Assembly: GCF_051622035.1 (NCBI RefSeq)
Contig: NC_135358.1
Location: forward strand, 7,729,001-7,793,000
DNA from: Arctopsyche grandis
Taxonomy: Eukaryota > Arthropoda > Insecta > Trichoptera > Hydropsychidae
Direction of reading: 5' to 3'
Length of the DNA: 64,000 nt
Below the pieces are notes generated by a model. That model was not told the origin of the DNA and searched no databases. It saw only the letters and a list, made by a program, of their open reading frames with translations. This document shows, one piece after another, positions 1-11,424 of the stretch. How positions within the stretch are numbered: position 1 is the stretch's first letter; every line of letters starts with the position of its first letter. A program made the position numbers and the translations under genes.

Positions 1-479
1 CATCGCGCAATTTTCATTTGCGAATGTGAAAACGTCGCGCGGTCGAGGGTGTTATTCTTCGCCCACTTCTTCTGAAACGTTGCTCCTGAAAGTGAACGAG
101 TAAATACTCGGGTAAACTGTCGTAATTCACTGGTTTTTACGAGTCGGCTATTTTCACAAGTGTTTCGCAATCGGACGGATGGACAGACAGTCGGAAACGC
201 ATTGTCTCAACGGCTAACTACTACTCTGCTCGCTGCATTCCAGTGCATAAGCTATTTCCAACTGCAACGTCGTTTATCAAAAGTAGGTTCGCCGACGAAC
301 AATGAAAATTGCTGCCGATGAAAATCGACGTCTTATTTAGTCAACCTTCAATGTCAACAGTGATCAATTCATTTGTATTCGAATAAATCATTATTATTTT
401 ATATCAGCATGTCAGTCAAGAACTCATGACTGCGTGAAAAAAAAATTGAAAAAAATTCACGTCGTGTCGATAAAAAATC

Positions 480-680
480 CAGTCACCGATACTAAGTTTC
501 AGTTCGATAGGACTAACGGTGTTTAAAAGATCCCCAAAATACACAGACACACACACATTTTTTCTAGATCATGAAAACGTGATCAGTGATAGATTCCGTG
601 TTCGAATTTTCGCATGATCACAAAACTTCATCTATTGTTACTACGAAGTAAAAGTAAAAATTGGGTTCATCGGCTATATC
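480..680 (+). repeat. Dispersed repeat family A, copy 1
   Basis: A block beginning with an 'aggactaacggtgtt' motif, then a short CA-rich run, then a segment containing 'acttcatctattgttacta'. The same order recurs at 63465-63665 and, less completely, at 60030-60160, with an inverted piece at 1025-1155. The arrangement (conserved tail plus CA run) resembles a LINE or SINE 3' end, but I cannot assign a class. Confidence 0.6.
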
Positions 681-1024
681 GACTTTCCCAAGTATAATGA
701 TTAGGATATTTTAAAGCTCAGTCAGATTTCAAAAGTTTTTCCAGACTGTCACTAACTGCTTTTTAGATGAATTACTTCGTGGCTAATATGCATGTAAGTA
801 TGATCATTGATCATCGAGTTCAATTCACCATATGATTTATAAACTGACAGTTATAAAACCAGTCCTGCCCAAATGTCATCATAACGGTCTTGATATGAGC
901 CACATTTTTTCCTCTACAAAATATGTACAAAATCATACAAACGAATCATTCGAAATATCACATATCCTTTGCGAATTTTAGTCCTGACTGTTCAAATGGC
1001 GTGGAAATGCGTAATTAACACGAG

Positions 1025-1155
1025 AAGTTTTGTAATCATGCGAAAATTCGAACTCGAGATATTGACTGATTCGAACTCAGAATCGATCACTGATCACGTT
1101 TTCATGATCTAGTTACTTTATCTATGTACGTAGTAACAATAGATGAAGTTTTTTT
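1025..1155 (-). repeat. Dispersed repeat family A, copy 2 (inverted)
   Basis: Reverse-complement match to the second half of copy 1: the 'gcgaaaattcgaactcgag' and 'gatcactgatcacgtttt' motifs are followed by the 'gtagtaacaatagatgaag' block. Copies 1 and 2 are therefore inverted about 400 bp apart. Confidence 0.55.
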
Positions 1156-1940
1156 TTGCTAGATCATTTCAACAAAAAAGTGTAAGAAATTTAAAATTCT
1201 ATATTATGTATTTTAGAAGCTTTTTATTAGCTTCACTCTGTTAGTTCTATGAAATTCCTGCCCGGCAAAAATTTTTGATCTGATTTTGAACCACTTCCAC
1301 TTTATGTTTAAAATCCACTTACATAGATAAAACGCATATGCTGTCTTTTTCACCCTATCTCGACCAATAGCATTTCGTTCATGCAATGTTCTATTATCTA
1401 TACTAAATGCTATTTATTGGTCGAGAGGAGCTGAAAGAGATGTACATTTTACATTTTACCTGTCTGTACGTTTTACCCAAGTCTCTTCCTTCAGCGGATG
1501 GATTAACGTAAATTCTAAGTCATGGACATCGAAGGCAACGATCCCTACGATCGACAATTTTTGTATGTACAATACTATATAAACTAACCTATCGTCAACT
1601 GATATATTTGAGGTTAGGTCAATTTATATCGTGTACCAACTATTTACAACATACTGTATTTAATGTAGTGAAATGCTAGCTATGTTACAAACATCGTAGG
1701 TAGCGATCTCGACGACCGACAAATTGGTCGACAAATCACTTCATTTAGAACAAGTCGAATGCACGTACATATATCAAACAAACTATCTATCATCTACTCA
1801 TAAATTTCATGTTAGGTTGATTTACATCGCGTAACAATGTCTTATTTGATATAGAGAAATCTTAGCCATCATAGTTAGCGATCTCTACGACCGACAAATT
1901 GGGTGAAAAATCGCTCCATTTAGAACAAGTCAGATATAAA

Positions 1941-2599
1941 CAGTGGTGTAGTCGGACAGGTCGCCGCCCTGGTACTTTTTTTTGACCCAGGTCACCGCTC
2001 TGGCACTTTAATATGAAAATTGTTTTATGAGTAAAATTAAAAAAATATTTGGACTAATATTAATAACACTTAATCGAAGAATAAGAGGCGACTTAATCGA
2101 AGTCTTTAGAATAATAAATAATCATCATAAATATCTTATGTCCAAACTCATTATGTTCAATGAAAACACTCATCTTAGAGGTCACACTGTCAAACTCCAA
2201 AAAGAAAAATCAAATAAATTGATCAGAGATTCCTTCTTTTCAAACAGAGTGGTTAGAGTCCCAACAATCTACTAAATTCTCAAAACCATAATATTTTTAA
2301 AAACAATGTAGAAGTCTTTCTTAAACTTGAAGATTTTTGTAATTCTTCTTTTCCAATATCTTTTCTATATTTTTGTTTTCTTTTAGTTATTATATTACTT
2401 ATTATTATGAAGTTTTTAGAAAATATAAAAAACATCATAATTTCAACAAGAATATTTGTTAATTAGCATTCGATTTTTTTTATAAATATTTGCACTACCA
2501 ATATTAGGATACGTATTTTTAAGTGATGAAAAAAGAGGGGAGGGGGTCATAAAAATTAAACACCGCCCTGGTTCTTTTTTATTTAGCACTACACCACTG
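1941..2599. mobile_element. hAT-type non-autonomous element with 8-bp target site duplication
   Basis: The termini are inverted: CAGTGGTGTAGT at the left and ACTACACCACTG at the right. The element is flanked by a perfect 8-bp direct repeat GATATAAA (1933-1940 and 2600-2607). An 8-bp duplication and CA..TG ends are characteristic of the hAT superfamily. A 'CCGCCCTGG(T/G)' motif occurs near both ends (about 1961 and 2563). The element is 659 bp and has no transposase; its only open frame looks LINE-derived (separate entry). It lies inside a tandem repeat unit. Confidence 0.8.
2027..2275 (+). pseudogene. LINE reverse-transcriptase C-terminal fragment inside the hAT element
   Basis: An 82-codon open frame contains RRIRGDLIEVFRI, NTHLRGHTVKL and DSFFSNRVV. 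These match in order the region downstream of the RT core in CR1/jockey-type non-LTR elements (RR-LRGDLIE-FKI, LRGHS-KL, FFSQRVV). The RT catalytic core and endonuclease are absent, so it cannot be an active element. It lies wholly between the inverted termini at 1941 and 2599, which suggests the DNA element picked up this fragment or a LINE inserted into an ancestor. The absence of stops over 82 codons is mildly notable but may be chance or recent capture. Confidence 0.6.
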
Positions 2600-3689
2600 G
2601 ATATAAATATATATAGATTAATCTATCATCGACTGATAAATTTCAAATTAGATTTATTTGTTTTCATTTTTTGATATGTAAGTTTCTGAATAGCCATGAA
2701 TTTATTTTGATTTCTTTTCTGTCGTGCAATTTTTCAAATTATTCGTGAAAGTACTTATTTTTTTTAAACCACTTGAATATTGCTAAAAGCGTGTATCGTC
2801 GTAATTTTTGTACATTCCCAAGCAATTTACGGTGACGTCTAATTATACGTTGTTTATTATGTGTGTCACTAGATAAGGTAATGCGCGCGAGCCGACATGC
2901 ATTTTTCTGCGTGCATCGTAAGTGCTCTTCGTTAGCGACCGAATAAATAAACAACCCAATTGAATTCGACTCGTATCGGCTTGCGTGCAATTTTGGTGCA
3001 TCTTTGGTTATAAATTTCGCTCTGCAATTGGTCGAAGCGGCGAAATTAATCGTCCAATGAATGCTAGAGGAGAATTCATCCGTCGCCTGCCAGATATTAT
3101 CATTTGATTGGCTGGCTTATTGTGGATATAGTGTGCGATTGTGAGATGCTGTGAATTAAAAGTTGGCACTGTATGAATGTATGCTGATCGTTCTCTAGTA
3201 TTCCAGAACGCGATTACAGCATCAATTTAAATTCTGATACTATTATGAACTACGTTTATATAATGAAAGCATTTTTCTTTTCACTGTTTTTTTTTTTACT
3301 TTTGTATGAGTGTTGATTCTTCTTATCTCTAGCTCGGTACGCTTCGTATTTATATACCCAGATGCAAACCCAATACAAACTACAAGGCTCAGAACAATGT
3401 ATGTACATACGTTCTCTGTTATTGTATACAAACAAATAAATAATATTTAACGTACTTAAAAGAACAGGATTTGTCTATATTTTGATTTAGATTTTTAAAT
3501 GCTTTTTATAATAAATAAATTATGTTCACAATACATCTTATGAATTATCTATTAAAACATTATCTAATTTTAATGTTAATATACAGCATAATAGTAAAAA
3601 AGCTCAAAAACCTGTTTGCAACGTTCATAATACATTTTATAATATTAACTAAAAGTTGATGATCCAAAGCAGATTGTGTTTAATCAATT

Positions 3690-4150
3690 TGTGTTTATAC
3701 ATGAAGGGTATAGACATCTTATTATAATCACAGAGACTCTTCATAAGTATGTTAGTAATGTTATTAGTGATTCTGTCATAGAATCTACTGGTTTGTTATT
3801 AGTGTCTGTGACTAGCTGAATATTATTTCTAGTCTGTAGTTTTTTCAGTTTAGTATACATGGGTGTGTTATAAATTATTTTTAGGGATTTATTTTGTATT
3901 ATTTGGAGCTTTGAAAGGTTAGGGCTCATCTCATTCTTTCGTCAAACGCTGCTCCTAAATATTCTATTACTGATTGCCATTTTAGACTTTTTCCATTGGG
4001 GAATTTTAGATCTGAACTTGTTAAGTTCTCTATATATGGAGGCAACTATGTGTGTATGCACCTTGGTCCCAAATTTGTTCTCTGATATATTAACACCCAG
4101 AAAATCGCCTAACTGTCGTGAAAATTTACCTATGTTAACCAATACGTCAA
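3690..4150 (-). pseudogene. Decayed jockey-like LINE, C-terminal portion
   Basis: Two adjacent minus-strand frames are separated by a frame change near 3935. The distal one contains LSKLQIIQNKSLKIIYNTP, close to the 'LQ-QNK-LR-I-NAPWY' motif after the RT domain of jockey-clade LINEs. The proximal one contains LGDFLGVNISENKFGTKVH, resembling the preceding 'YLGV-LD..L.W..H' segment. No RT catalytic motif remains. Interpreted as a 5'-truncated, frameshifted remnant. Confidence 0.6.
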
Positions 4151-4159
4151 ATCAGATGT

Positions 4160-5730
4160 TTCAAAATTTTCGTCCAAATAATTAGATATACTTTACATTA
4201 TGTACTTTCGATCAGCTATTGGCAGGCAAAATCATTGTCAGTGATACATTGTCAGTGGACCAGAGAGTTGTGGTAGACTTGCAGCGTCATGCAATTGCAC
4301 CATCGAATATATGTACATGACTCTTGAACAATTGAGCTATGAACCTGCGATGCACTTATTTACGGCGCGGAAACTCTCAAAGAGCGCTTCAATCAATTCT
4401 TCCGGATGATTAAGTCGTGTCGTACATCCCTGTTAGTAACGAATCGATGCAACTTCTCCCGCCGTTCGGATTCCAATGATGCATCTTGCACGGACAGTTG
4501 GCGCGTGATTGATACATTGTTGCACCGAGACCATGCCAAGTTCTAGAAGTCATTGCGACGCCCAGTCGGATTCCCCCAGATCCACTCGACCGATCATCAT
4601 CACTCATCATCAGCCCATGACTTTCTCGCTCTCTCTCTCCCTCTCTATCCGCGACTCTTATGACTCTCAGTGCTTTTATTATATTTCGAATTGAATAGAG
4701 CCGCGGCTCTCCTCTATAAGCGGCCCAAGGCTGAGCCAAACACACGTCTCCTCCATTAAAAATGCACTCGGCTGTGTAAACACACTAGTTGCCACATGTC
4801 CTCAATCTGGTTAACCACTCTGGCCGTTCTAAAACTAATTCGATCTCGAACGAATGCCTGCAGTGTAAAGGGCAAGGGCAATCGCGATCGATAAGTCTAG
4901 GCAATAATCCCGTGCGCCGCAATCTCTCCGCAAAATCAAATTTGGGTTACTACTCCTCTGGTTAGCGTCGAAAGCGTCTTAATCCCGCTAATTCCGACCC
5001 GACTCCCAATAACACACGTGGATTATCCCGGCATGTATGTACGTGCCCTTAATCGAGTTTGGGCCTTCGTTAGGGACAAAACCGCAAGTCTACGCTTATA
5101 TGGCAAGGATAAAAACTTTAATTATAATATCTCATACGAGATAAGTGTGTGTTGTTTTTTTTTGTATGCGGCGTACGTCTGACGATCGCCACCTGTTCGC
5201 TGATTTAAAAAAGCTTTTCAGATGAACGTTAGATTAAATCTTGTGAGCTTTTATTGTGCTTCCGAGTTTATTTATTCCGCTGTTGTCTTTCGTCAGCGAT
5301 CGTAAACCTTGATTCAATGTTTGCTTTGTAAAACGTATGCGCTCTCTCTGCATACAACGATTGTCTATTATATATTTGCGGTAAATAACCGCAAATTTAA
5401 ATGAACATCTAAATTTAAATTGAGCCATTCAAATGTGGGTTTGCTTTAAACGGTTGTCTATAATTACTTTTGCTTTAAACGGTTGTCTTTCGTTTTGATT
5501 ACTTTCTTATTTGGTCGTATTCCTTATGAATATCGTTTTCTTTGGATTTTGAAAGCAACAAGAATTTTCAATAAATCCACACCTCTATGCCAAAATCTTG
5601 GAAAACTTTTCTTTTCTGCAGGGGGTGCTATACGTACCGGTAGACCGGGACATGTCCCGGTTTATATTATAGATCTGTATCCCCGCGTCCCGGTACACGA
5701 GTCAGTTGTTCCGGTGGTCTATCTATGTAT
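4160..5730. other. Intergenic stretch without a supported gene
   Basis: This stretch includes a locally GC-richer patch (about 4390-5060) with a 111-codon minus-strand frame that I do not accept as coding: it is low-complexity (RERERE), has no recognisable domain and no splice context. 'gctttaaacggttgtct' occurs twice as a direct repeat (about 5443 and 5471). Nothing else is identifiable. Confidence 0.4.
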
Positions 5731-5738
5731 GTATGTAC

Positions 5739-5889
5739 CAGTGGCGTGCGCTGAAATTCTCTCTCTTTTTGTCGTACAGCCTTACTTAATGTGCACGAGC
5801 AGGATACAAGAGGAACAGGCTGTTCCTAATCGTGCACATTAAGTAAGGCTGTACGACAAAAAGAGAAAGAATTTCAGCGCACGTCACTG
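5739..5889. mobile_element. Palindromic MITE, CAGTGGCGTGC family, copy 1
   Basis: A 151-bp near-complete palindrome: CAGTGGCGTGCGCTGAAATT at the left pairs with the reverse complement at the right (…TTTCAGCGCACGTCACTG), and the arms continue through 'gtcgtacagccttacttaat'. The flanks gtatgtac and ctatatac match at 6 of 8 positions, compatible with an old 8-bp duplication. A related copy lies at 53841-53995. Confidence 0.75.
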
Positions 5890-6059
5890 CTATATACATA
5901 GGTATTTAGACAAAAACTACTAAAGAAAAACAAGTAAATGTAAGAATGAAAGGTAAAAGGGCCGCAAGGGTTCAAGGATAAGTGCGAATTTCAAGTCGAA
6001 TGTGAGTCAATCACTTAATCGTATACAAAGAGCCGTACGAAGGAAGCAATGGTCCCGGG

Positions 6060-6480
6060 CTTTATAATCTAAGGGCGTCAAAATCGTCATCCATCGACTT
6101 CACTTTTCCCAGTGGCAGCTCTGACCTGCTCACTCCATCTTGTTGGGGATCTTCTTCTGCTTCCCTCAACGCTTCCCAGAACGATAAATGTTTCCAGGTT
6201 GTCCTGGTCTCGCCGCGCAAGCTGCTCAAATAACTGGAGGATACGCATTATACAGATAGATGATAGCCAGTCACCAACCCTTGCAGATCTTGTAGCATGG
6301 AAGCACTTCTCGCTACAAGCATCCGTCTCCAGCACTACATCTTTGCCTTTCTCGAGCTTGAAACTCGGACCAGACGCATTTTCGTAGACACTGTGATGGC
6401 CTGGTCTTTCCAAGTTTTGCTCAGTTTCGTCATTGGGCTTTCCACCATGTCGATCCGCCTTTTTATTTCAATATCACACC
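6060..6480 (-). pseudogene. RTE-like LINE remnant
   Basis: On the minus strand the frame running 6413 to 6087 ends with GSVEGSRRRSPTRWSEQVRA, which resembles the 'G-R-RGRP-TRW-D-I' motif near the C-terminus of RTE-type endonuclease/reverse transcriptases. The upstream part of the frame is not recognisable. Probably a decayed 3' fragment. Confidence 0.45.
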
Positions 6481-7101
6481 CTCGTACTTGTGTACAACTT
6501 CAAGATCGGTATTCATGTATTATATTTGAAATTGGCGTAAGTCCACTTTTCTTCATTTCGAGAAATATCCCAGAGTAAAACATTATATAAAATGGTTTGC
6601 GATTTATAATATTTAAAAATACTGATAGCCTGTAATACGTTTGTTCTGCTCTTTCGAGATTGTGAACATATCGAATTAAAAGAGGCGATACCAATTTTAG
6701 AATTAAGTTAAACAGAAATAGTGTTTTGGAACTGAAAATTGGACTTTCCAATATAGCGGCTCATATGTTGATTTTTTTATAAAACTATTATACTTTCTGT
6801 CATAAAGAATTAACCAAAAAAATGTACTACAATACAATACTCGTACAGTAGTTTATTTAAGATTTCTCTTAGATAGAGAAAAAATGATTTCGTTCATAAA
6901 AGTCAATGGAATTCAATTCAATGTAATTTTTGCATGAAATTTACATTTTAGCTATATCAGCAGCTACATATGTACATACATACATATAAATGCAAGTTAC
7001 ATGATGAAAATCTTCTTCCTATTCGCGGACTTTCTAAGTCAAATTCCCATCTTTATAATAGTGTAATATTTCTAAATTTACCATTCGATACAACGTCATA
7101 T

Positions 7102-8673
7102 TACACTGTTCAACACGAAAAATGGTTCAGAGACGAGAAATGACTTTTATTATAGATCTATGCCCAGTAAACACGGATCTGTTAATAAAAAATGTGGATT
7201 GGCTCGAGATTGGCGCGATTTTTCTATATCTTGGTGTTGTTCGGTCGATGTCTCAAAATTTGTCAATTTTCTGTTCAAAATGAATATTGGAATCTATGTT
7301 TGGGTATTATATCTATCATCTGTAGTACTTTTCAGCTTTCAAATCTCTATAAGTAGTCGTCCAGTTCAAATCAAAAGTCAAAAATATGTATTTTCACTTG
7401 AGATTTTTTCTCACTGTTAATACTATTTTATATTGAGTATTTTCTATTGAAAAATGTTTATTGGGATAGTGTTCGAACTACACTATTTTTTGTTTTCGTT
7501 TAAAAGGGTTAATTGGAAGTCTTAACTATAGGTATATACGAAGAACTTCTTACTTATCAACTTGTAACGAGTCACAAACATACGCACAATAATGACTTAC
7601 ATACATACATTACGGTGTTGTGATATGATTTTAGTTCTGAAACATATTTTGAAGCGTAAAGTGACGTTGTACGTATGTAATGGGCAATAATGAATATTGC
7701 AATCAGTCCACATCGCACAATGAACGATTCGTCGAACGAACACGTGAATGTGGCGAATGTGGCCTGGCCGTGCATAATTTGCATGTTCGTCGCATTTCCA
7801 TAACGTCGATATACAATAACAATAACGACAACACTCTTTTGTCATCTTTACGCATACGCCTCAATAGGAAATTATTATTACTGCTACGGTCGGTTCGCGG
7901 TAATTTTTTAAAACGTCTCCAAGACAATGAGACACCACCGCTCGAATAGTTGAGCTTTTTTTACTTCTTATTTATTATCATTTTAACGTGTGTTTGTTTG
8001 TACGACTGAGATTCCTCTCTGGTCTGTATCAAACTTAATTTATGTTCGGCAGGAATGCACAAACTTTTCTTTCAGTTTTGAGTAGTATTTAGATAAAAAT
8101 TCTATTGATAAGTGTTTCAGAGCTAAAATTATATCACAACACCATAATGTATGTAAGTCACTATTGTGCGTATGTTTGTGACTCGTTACAAGTTGATAAG
8201 TAAGTAGTTCTTCGTATATACCTATAGTGAAGACTTCCAATTAACCCTTTTAAACGAAAAAAAAAATAGTGTGGCCAGAACACTATCCCAATAAATATGT
8301 TTCAATAGAAAAAACTCAATATAAAATAGTATTAACAGTGGAAAAAAATCCCAAGTGAAAATACGGACTTTTGACTTTTGATTTGAACTGGGCGACTACT
8401 TAGAGAGATTTGAAAGCTGAAAAGTATTACAAATGAATGATAAAATACCCAACTATAGATTCCAATATTCATTTTAAACAGGAAATTGACAGCTTTTGAG
8501 ACATCGACCGAACAACACCAAGATATAGAAAAATCTCGCGATTTAAAAAATACATCTCCGAATCTCGAGCCAATCAACATTTTTTATTACCAAATTCGTG
8601 TTCATTGGGCATAGATCTATAATAAAAGTCATATCTCGTCTCTGAACCATTTTTCGTGTCGAAAAGTGTTATA
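7102..8673. mobile_element. Foldback element with about 540-bp inverted arms
   Basis: The left arm (about 7102-7648) is the reverse complement of the right arm (about 8113-8673). Shared markers in order from the outside are 'acacgaaaaatggttcagag', 'ttattatagatctatgccca', 'tcaaaatgaatattggaatc', 'aaaagggttaattggaagt' and 'gttgtgatat'. Translating either arm outside-in gives the same run (FLFKMNIGIY…SSRPVQIKSQK), which reflects the repeat and not a gene. The central 460 bp (7650-8110) is unpaired and has no recognisable transposase. A target duplication could not be fixed; a TA flank is possible. Transcription through it would give a long double-stranded RNA. Confidence 0.8.
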
Positions 8674-8734
8674 GGCAACAGTAGCAATAGGTGAACGGTT
8701 TATAAGAGTCGTTTTGCTGTTGGTTTCTATGTAT

Positions 8735-8945
8735 GAATAATGGTTCGGTGATTATCGGTCACAGAGCGCTCGCCCAAAATTCACTAAAATCTCTATAACG
8801 GAACATCTGGCAGCCGAAAAGTCCATCATACTAACGATAACTATCATACTAACGAGAACTCGAGTGCCAAATATTCCGTATTCGCGATTTTCATGGCAAA
8901 AATTGTCTTTTGGGCGATCGTGATGTGACTAATAATCCAATTACC
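8735..8945 (+). mobile_element. MITE family B, copy 1
   Basis: A 210-bp block starting at 'ggttcggtgattatcggtca' and ending at 'gtgactaataatccaattac'. It contains 'cactaaaatctctataacg', 'gaacatctggca' and 'aactcgagtgccaaatattcc'. It matches 42583-42775 in the same orientation and 47245-47470 and 47617-47965 in reverse. Compared with those copies the two ends are imperfect inverted repeats of the form GGT…CGG.TTATT.CGC. Confidence 0.65.
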
Positions 8946-9604
8946 ATGAATAGCACCCGTATGGGCAATCTTCTTGTGGTGTAAAATCGTCCAGTCAAAA
9001 TCGCTCGGTACATAGCCGCCCCGATATTACGGCGAGCGGTGATAAAACCGCCCCAGAAAAAAGCGTTCGGCGACAAAACCGCGCCAGAATATATGAATAA
9101 AAAATTAAAATATCGATTTTGACTTCGACTTCGATTACGTAAGATACGTTTTGGTGACATGTACTGCTGTATAATATGAATAGATCGCGTTGCTGCTGTT
9201 TTGGATACGCCACGTATACATTGCGGAACATTCGTATGGCATGTATGTTGCCGATTTGAGCTGTGCTGGTTGAAACGCACTTTAATTAATAATTAATACG
9301 TGACGTATTTTAAATTTCAAATTGATGGCAATTATAAAATTACTTTAGGTGTGTTTTTTTTTTCCGTGTAAGAAATTTTGTAACCACAATTTTTGTTGTC
9401 ATTGAAAAAAATTACCACAAATTGTATATCATTTTGACGAACACAAATGTAAGTAGTTTCTAGAGTTCGTCTTTAAGATTTTAATCGGCAATATATGTAT
9501 AACGATTATTTTATTTATGATTAGTGAAACATGATTTACTTATTTATTTGTTTTCATAAGTACATCTGTATATGTATGTGCTATATATGTTTAAATGTTT
9601 AAAC

Positions 9605-9815
9605 TCGAATTGTACGAGAAATGAGACAGGACTGCCAATTTGATGGAACCGTTTCATTGAAATTAGATAAATTGGCAAACTCTGAAAGGAAACGATTGAC
9701 CTTGGAGTCACATATCGAAGGTCTGGCCAGCAACACAGCCAGGGATTGAACCCGTGACCACACAATTGAAAGCCTAACATGCTAACCATTGATCTATGCT
9801 GCTGCTGATTATATT
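9605..9815 (-). mobile_element. tRNA-derived SINE, copy 1
   Basis: Read on the minus strand, the head has a tRNA-like A box (ATGGTTAGCATGTT) and B box (GGTCACGGGTTCAATCCCTG). A conserved body follows with 'tggccagaccttc', 'atgtgactccaaggtcaat', 'gtttcctttcagagtttgcc' and 'aatttatctaatttc'. The same head and body recur at 20215-20385 and 53380-53560, so this is a mobile family and not a tRNA gene; the head does not fold as a full cloverleaf by eye. Confidence 0.75.
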
Positions 9816-9819
9816 AAAG

Positions 9820-11410
9820 TGTAGTGCAAAAGGCACTTCAAATGAATGCAGTTAAGGCAAGAGTGTGCTTTCACAGCTAACTTATTTATTTAAAATGCAC
9901 TCGTGTCATCTCATGCGGCTCCCGGACCGCAGCTTCCGCGGCCCTGACGCACTTGTACATGAATATAATTAAATTATCGATTTTTCTATACGCGTAACCG
10001 CACATATGCAAGTTCGTGTATGTAACGCACATTTTCTCGCGTTTCTTAAGTTCACACCGCAGACTTTGAACCGCAAATCACATTTACGCAATCGCGATGT
10101 CTCCAACATTGCACTAAACCAGCCAGGAGTGTCCAACCGATTTTTTTCGACATTCAAGCGTGTAATTCCCGTTCGTTTCCGGTTGCCGGCTATTTCGTTC
10201 CAAGAAGAAATAATTTTTTTCAAACAAAGAAGAAAAAAATCTGCAAATTAGTTCAGAGGTGTGTAGGCGAACCCAACGCCTACGCAGGTGTTCCGGAAAA
10301 AGAGAGAAAATGTGAAAAATCAATCCAAGGCTGATCCATTTTCAAGTCGTATTTGTTTCGCTGTATCGCTTCTGTTCAATTTGCAACGCGGCGTGTTTCT
10401 TCAGTTTGCGCGTTTTAGCATCTCCCGTTGTATGAATCTCGTTAGAACATCAGTGACAACTAGTTTAGCACGTTGTCTTTGTGTCTCTTTGAAATACCTG
10501 ACAAGTGGTATCTTTAATTAGCGACCAATCACTTTGTGTCGTCAACGGTCATTACGTAAATCCTGACCGTTCGAATCGGGCACGTTCGCGTGCACACAAT
10601 TGCACATGCATTGTGCAAAAAATGATCGATGGTGAAAATCTGTGATTTTTGTGATAAAATGTTCAAAACACCTTACCAACTGTCAAACAAGTTGTCTTCT
10701 ATCTCCCTTCTTCGCGTACGCTAGACAAGATTTTCGTTTTATTACATGTGTGTGTATATACGATTGGAAATATTTTGATCTTGTCATTTCGTACATCGCA
10801 CGCTTTTATAATATATGTCACAAAAGCGTTTGTGCAAGCCAAAAATTCGCATTTATTTATATGAAGTGTGAGAAAAGAATTCGTACAAAGTGAAATCGTA
10901 AAAATATCGTCCCATATCTCATTCGATACATAATGGTTTATACATACATACATACATACTATACTTTATGATGATTGTTTGATTTTATCTAAAGCAAGGG
11001 CACTACAATGTGGTATGTAAAAAGCAACATATAGAATGCAATGACTTCATTGCTTTGTATTTATGTACATAGATGCATACATAACTTCTTACCGAATGAT
11101 CATATATCTCGCAAATTGTAATAAGTCTTGCCCCATACTGCGTTTCTTTAAAAAAAATGTCTCATTAATTATTTATAGATGTGGAACTAATTTTTCTTTC
11201 ATTTTGGTTCGACGTGTTTTAATTTTTTTTTATTATTTTAATTGTGGAACATAACCAGACGTATGTTATGTACTATTTATTCATTCGGTCTTGCTCATTT
11301 TATTTCGTATTATTTTAAACTGCTACCACAGTGTGCACATTAAACTACACCTTGGTTTCAAACTCTAGTAGTGATTTAAGAGGCTATACAATAATTCAGC
11401 ATTAAATCAG
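9820..11410. other. Intergenic or intronic stretch without a supported gene
   Basis: A CpG-containing patch around 10000-10600 has open frames of about 80 codons on both strands, none with a recognisable domain. It could include untranslated or promoter sequence of the CELF gene downstream, but I see no decisive splice or promoter signal. 'tacatacatacatac' microsatellite lies at about 10942. Confidence 0.35.
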
Positions 11411-11424
11411 ATATATGTATACAT

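Larger units (their letters stand above)
1525..2690. repeat. Degenerate tandem repeat, about 175-bp unit, interrupted by a hAT element
   Basis: Three diverged units follow each other at about 1530, 1701 and 1878. Each contains a '(t/g)agcgatct(c/a)acgaccgacaaatt'-like core, then 'catttagaacaagtc', then 'atctatcatc...gataaatttca', then 'gttaggttgatttacatcg'. The third unit is cut by the hAT insertion at 1941-2599 and resumes at 2600 with the missing 'atctatcatcgactgataaatttc' half. The period is approximate because the units contain indels. Confidence 0.6.

Noticed and set aside
1525-2690. CRISPR-like array of spaced repeats
   Set aside because: Units are about 175 bp, diverged and in a eukaryotic genome; an ordinary tandem repeat.
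4410-4745. 111-codon minus-strand frame
   Set aside because: Low-complexity (RERERE from a CT-rich run), no domain, no splice partner and no family match.
9605-9815. Possible tRNA gene because of A- and B-box-like motifs
   Set aside because: The downstream body is repeated at 20.2 and 53.4 kb and the head does not form a full cloverleaf; a SINE explains it.
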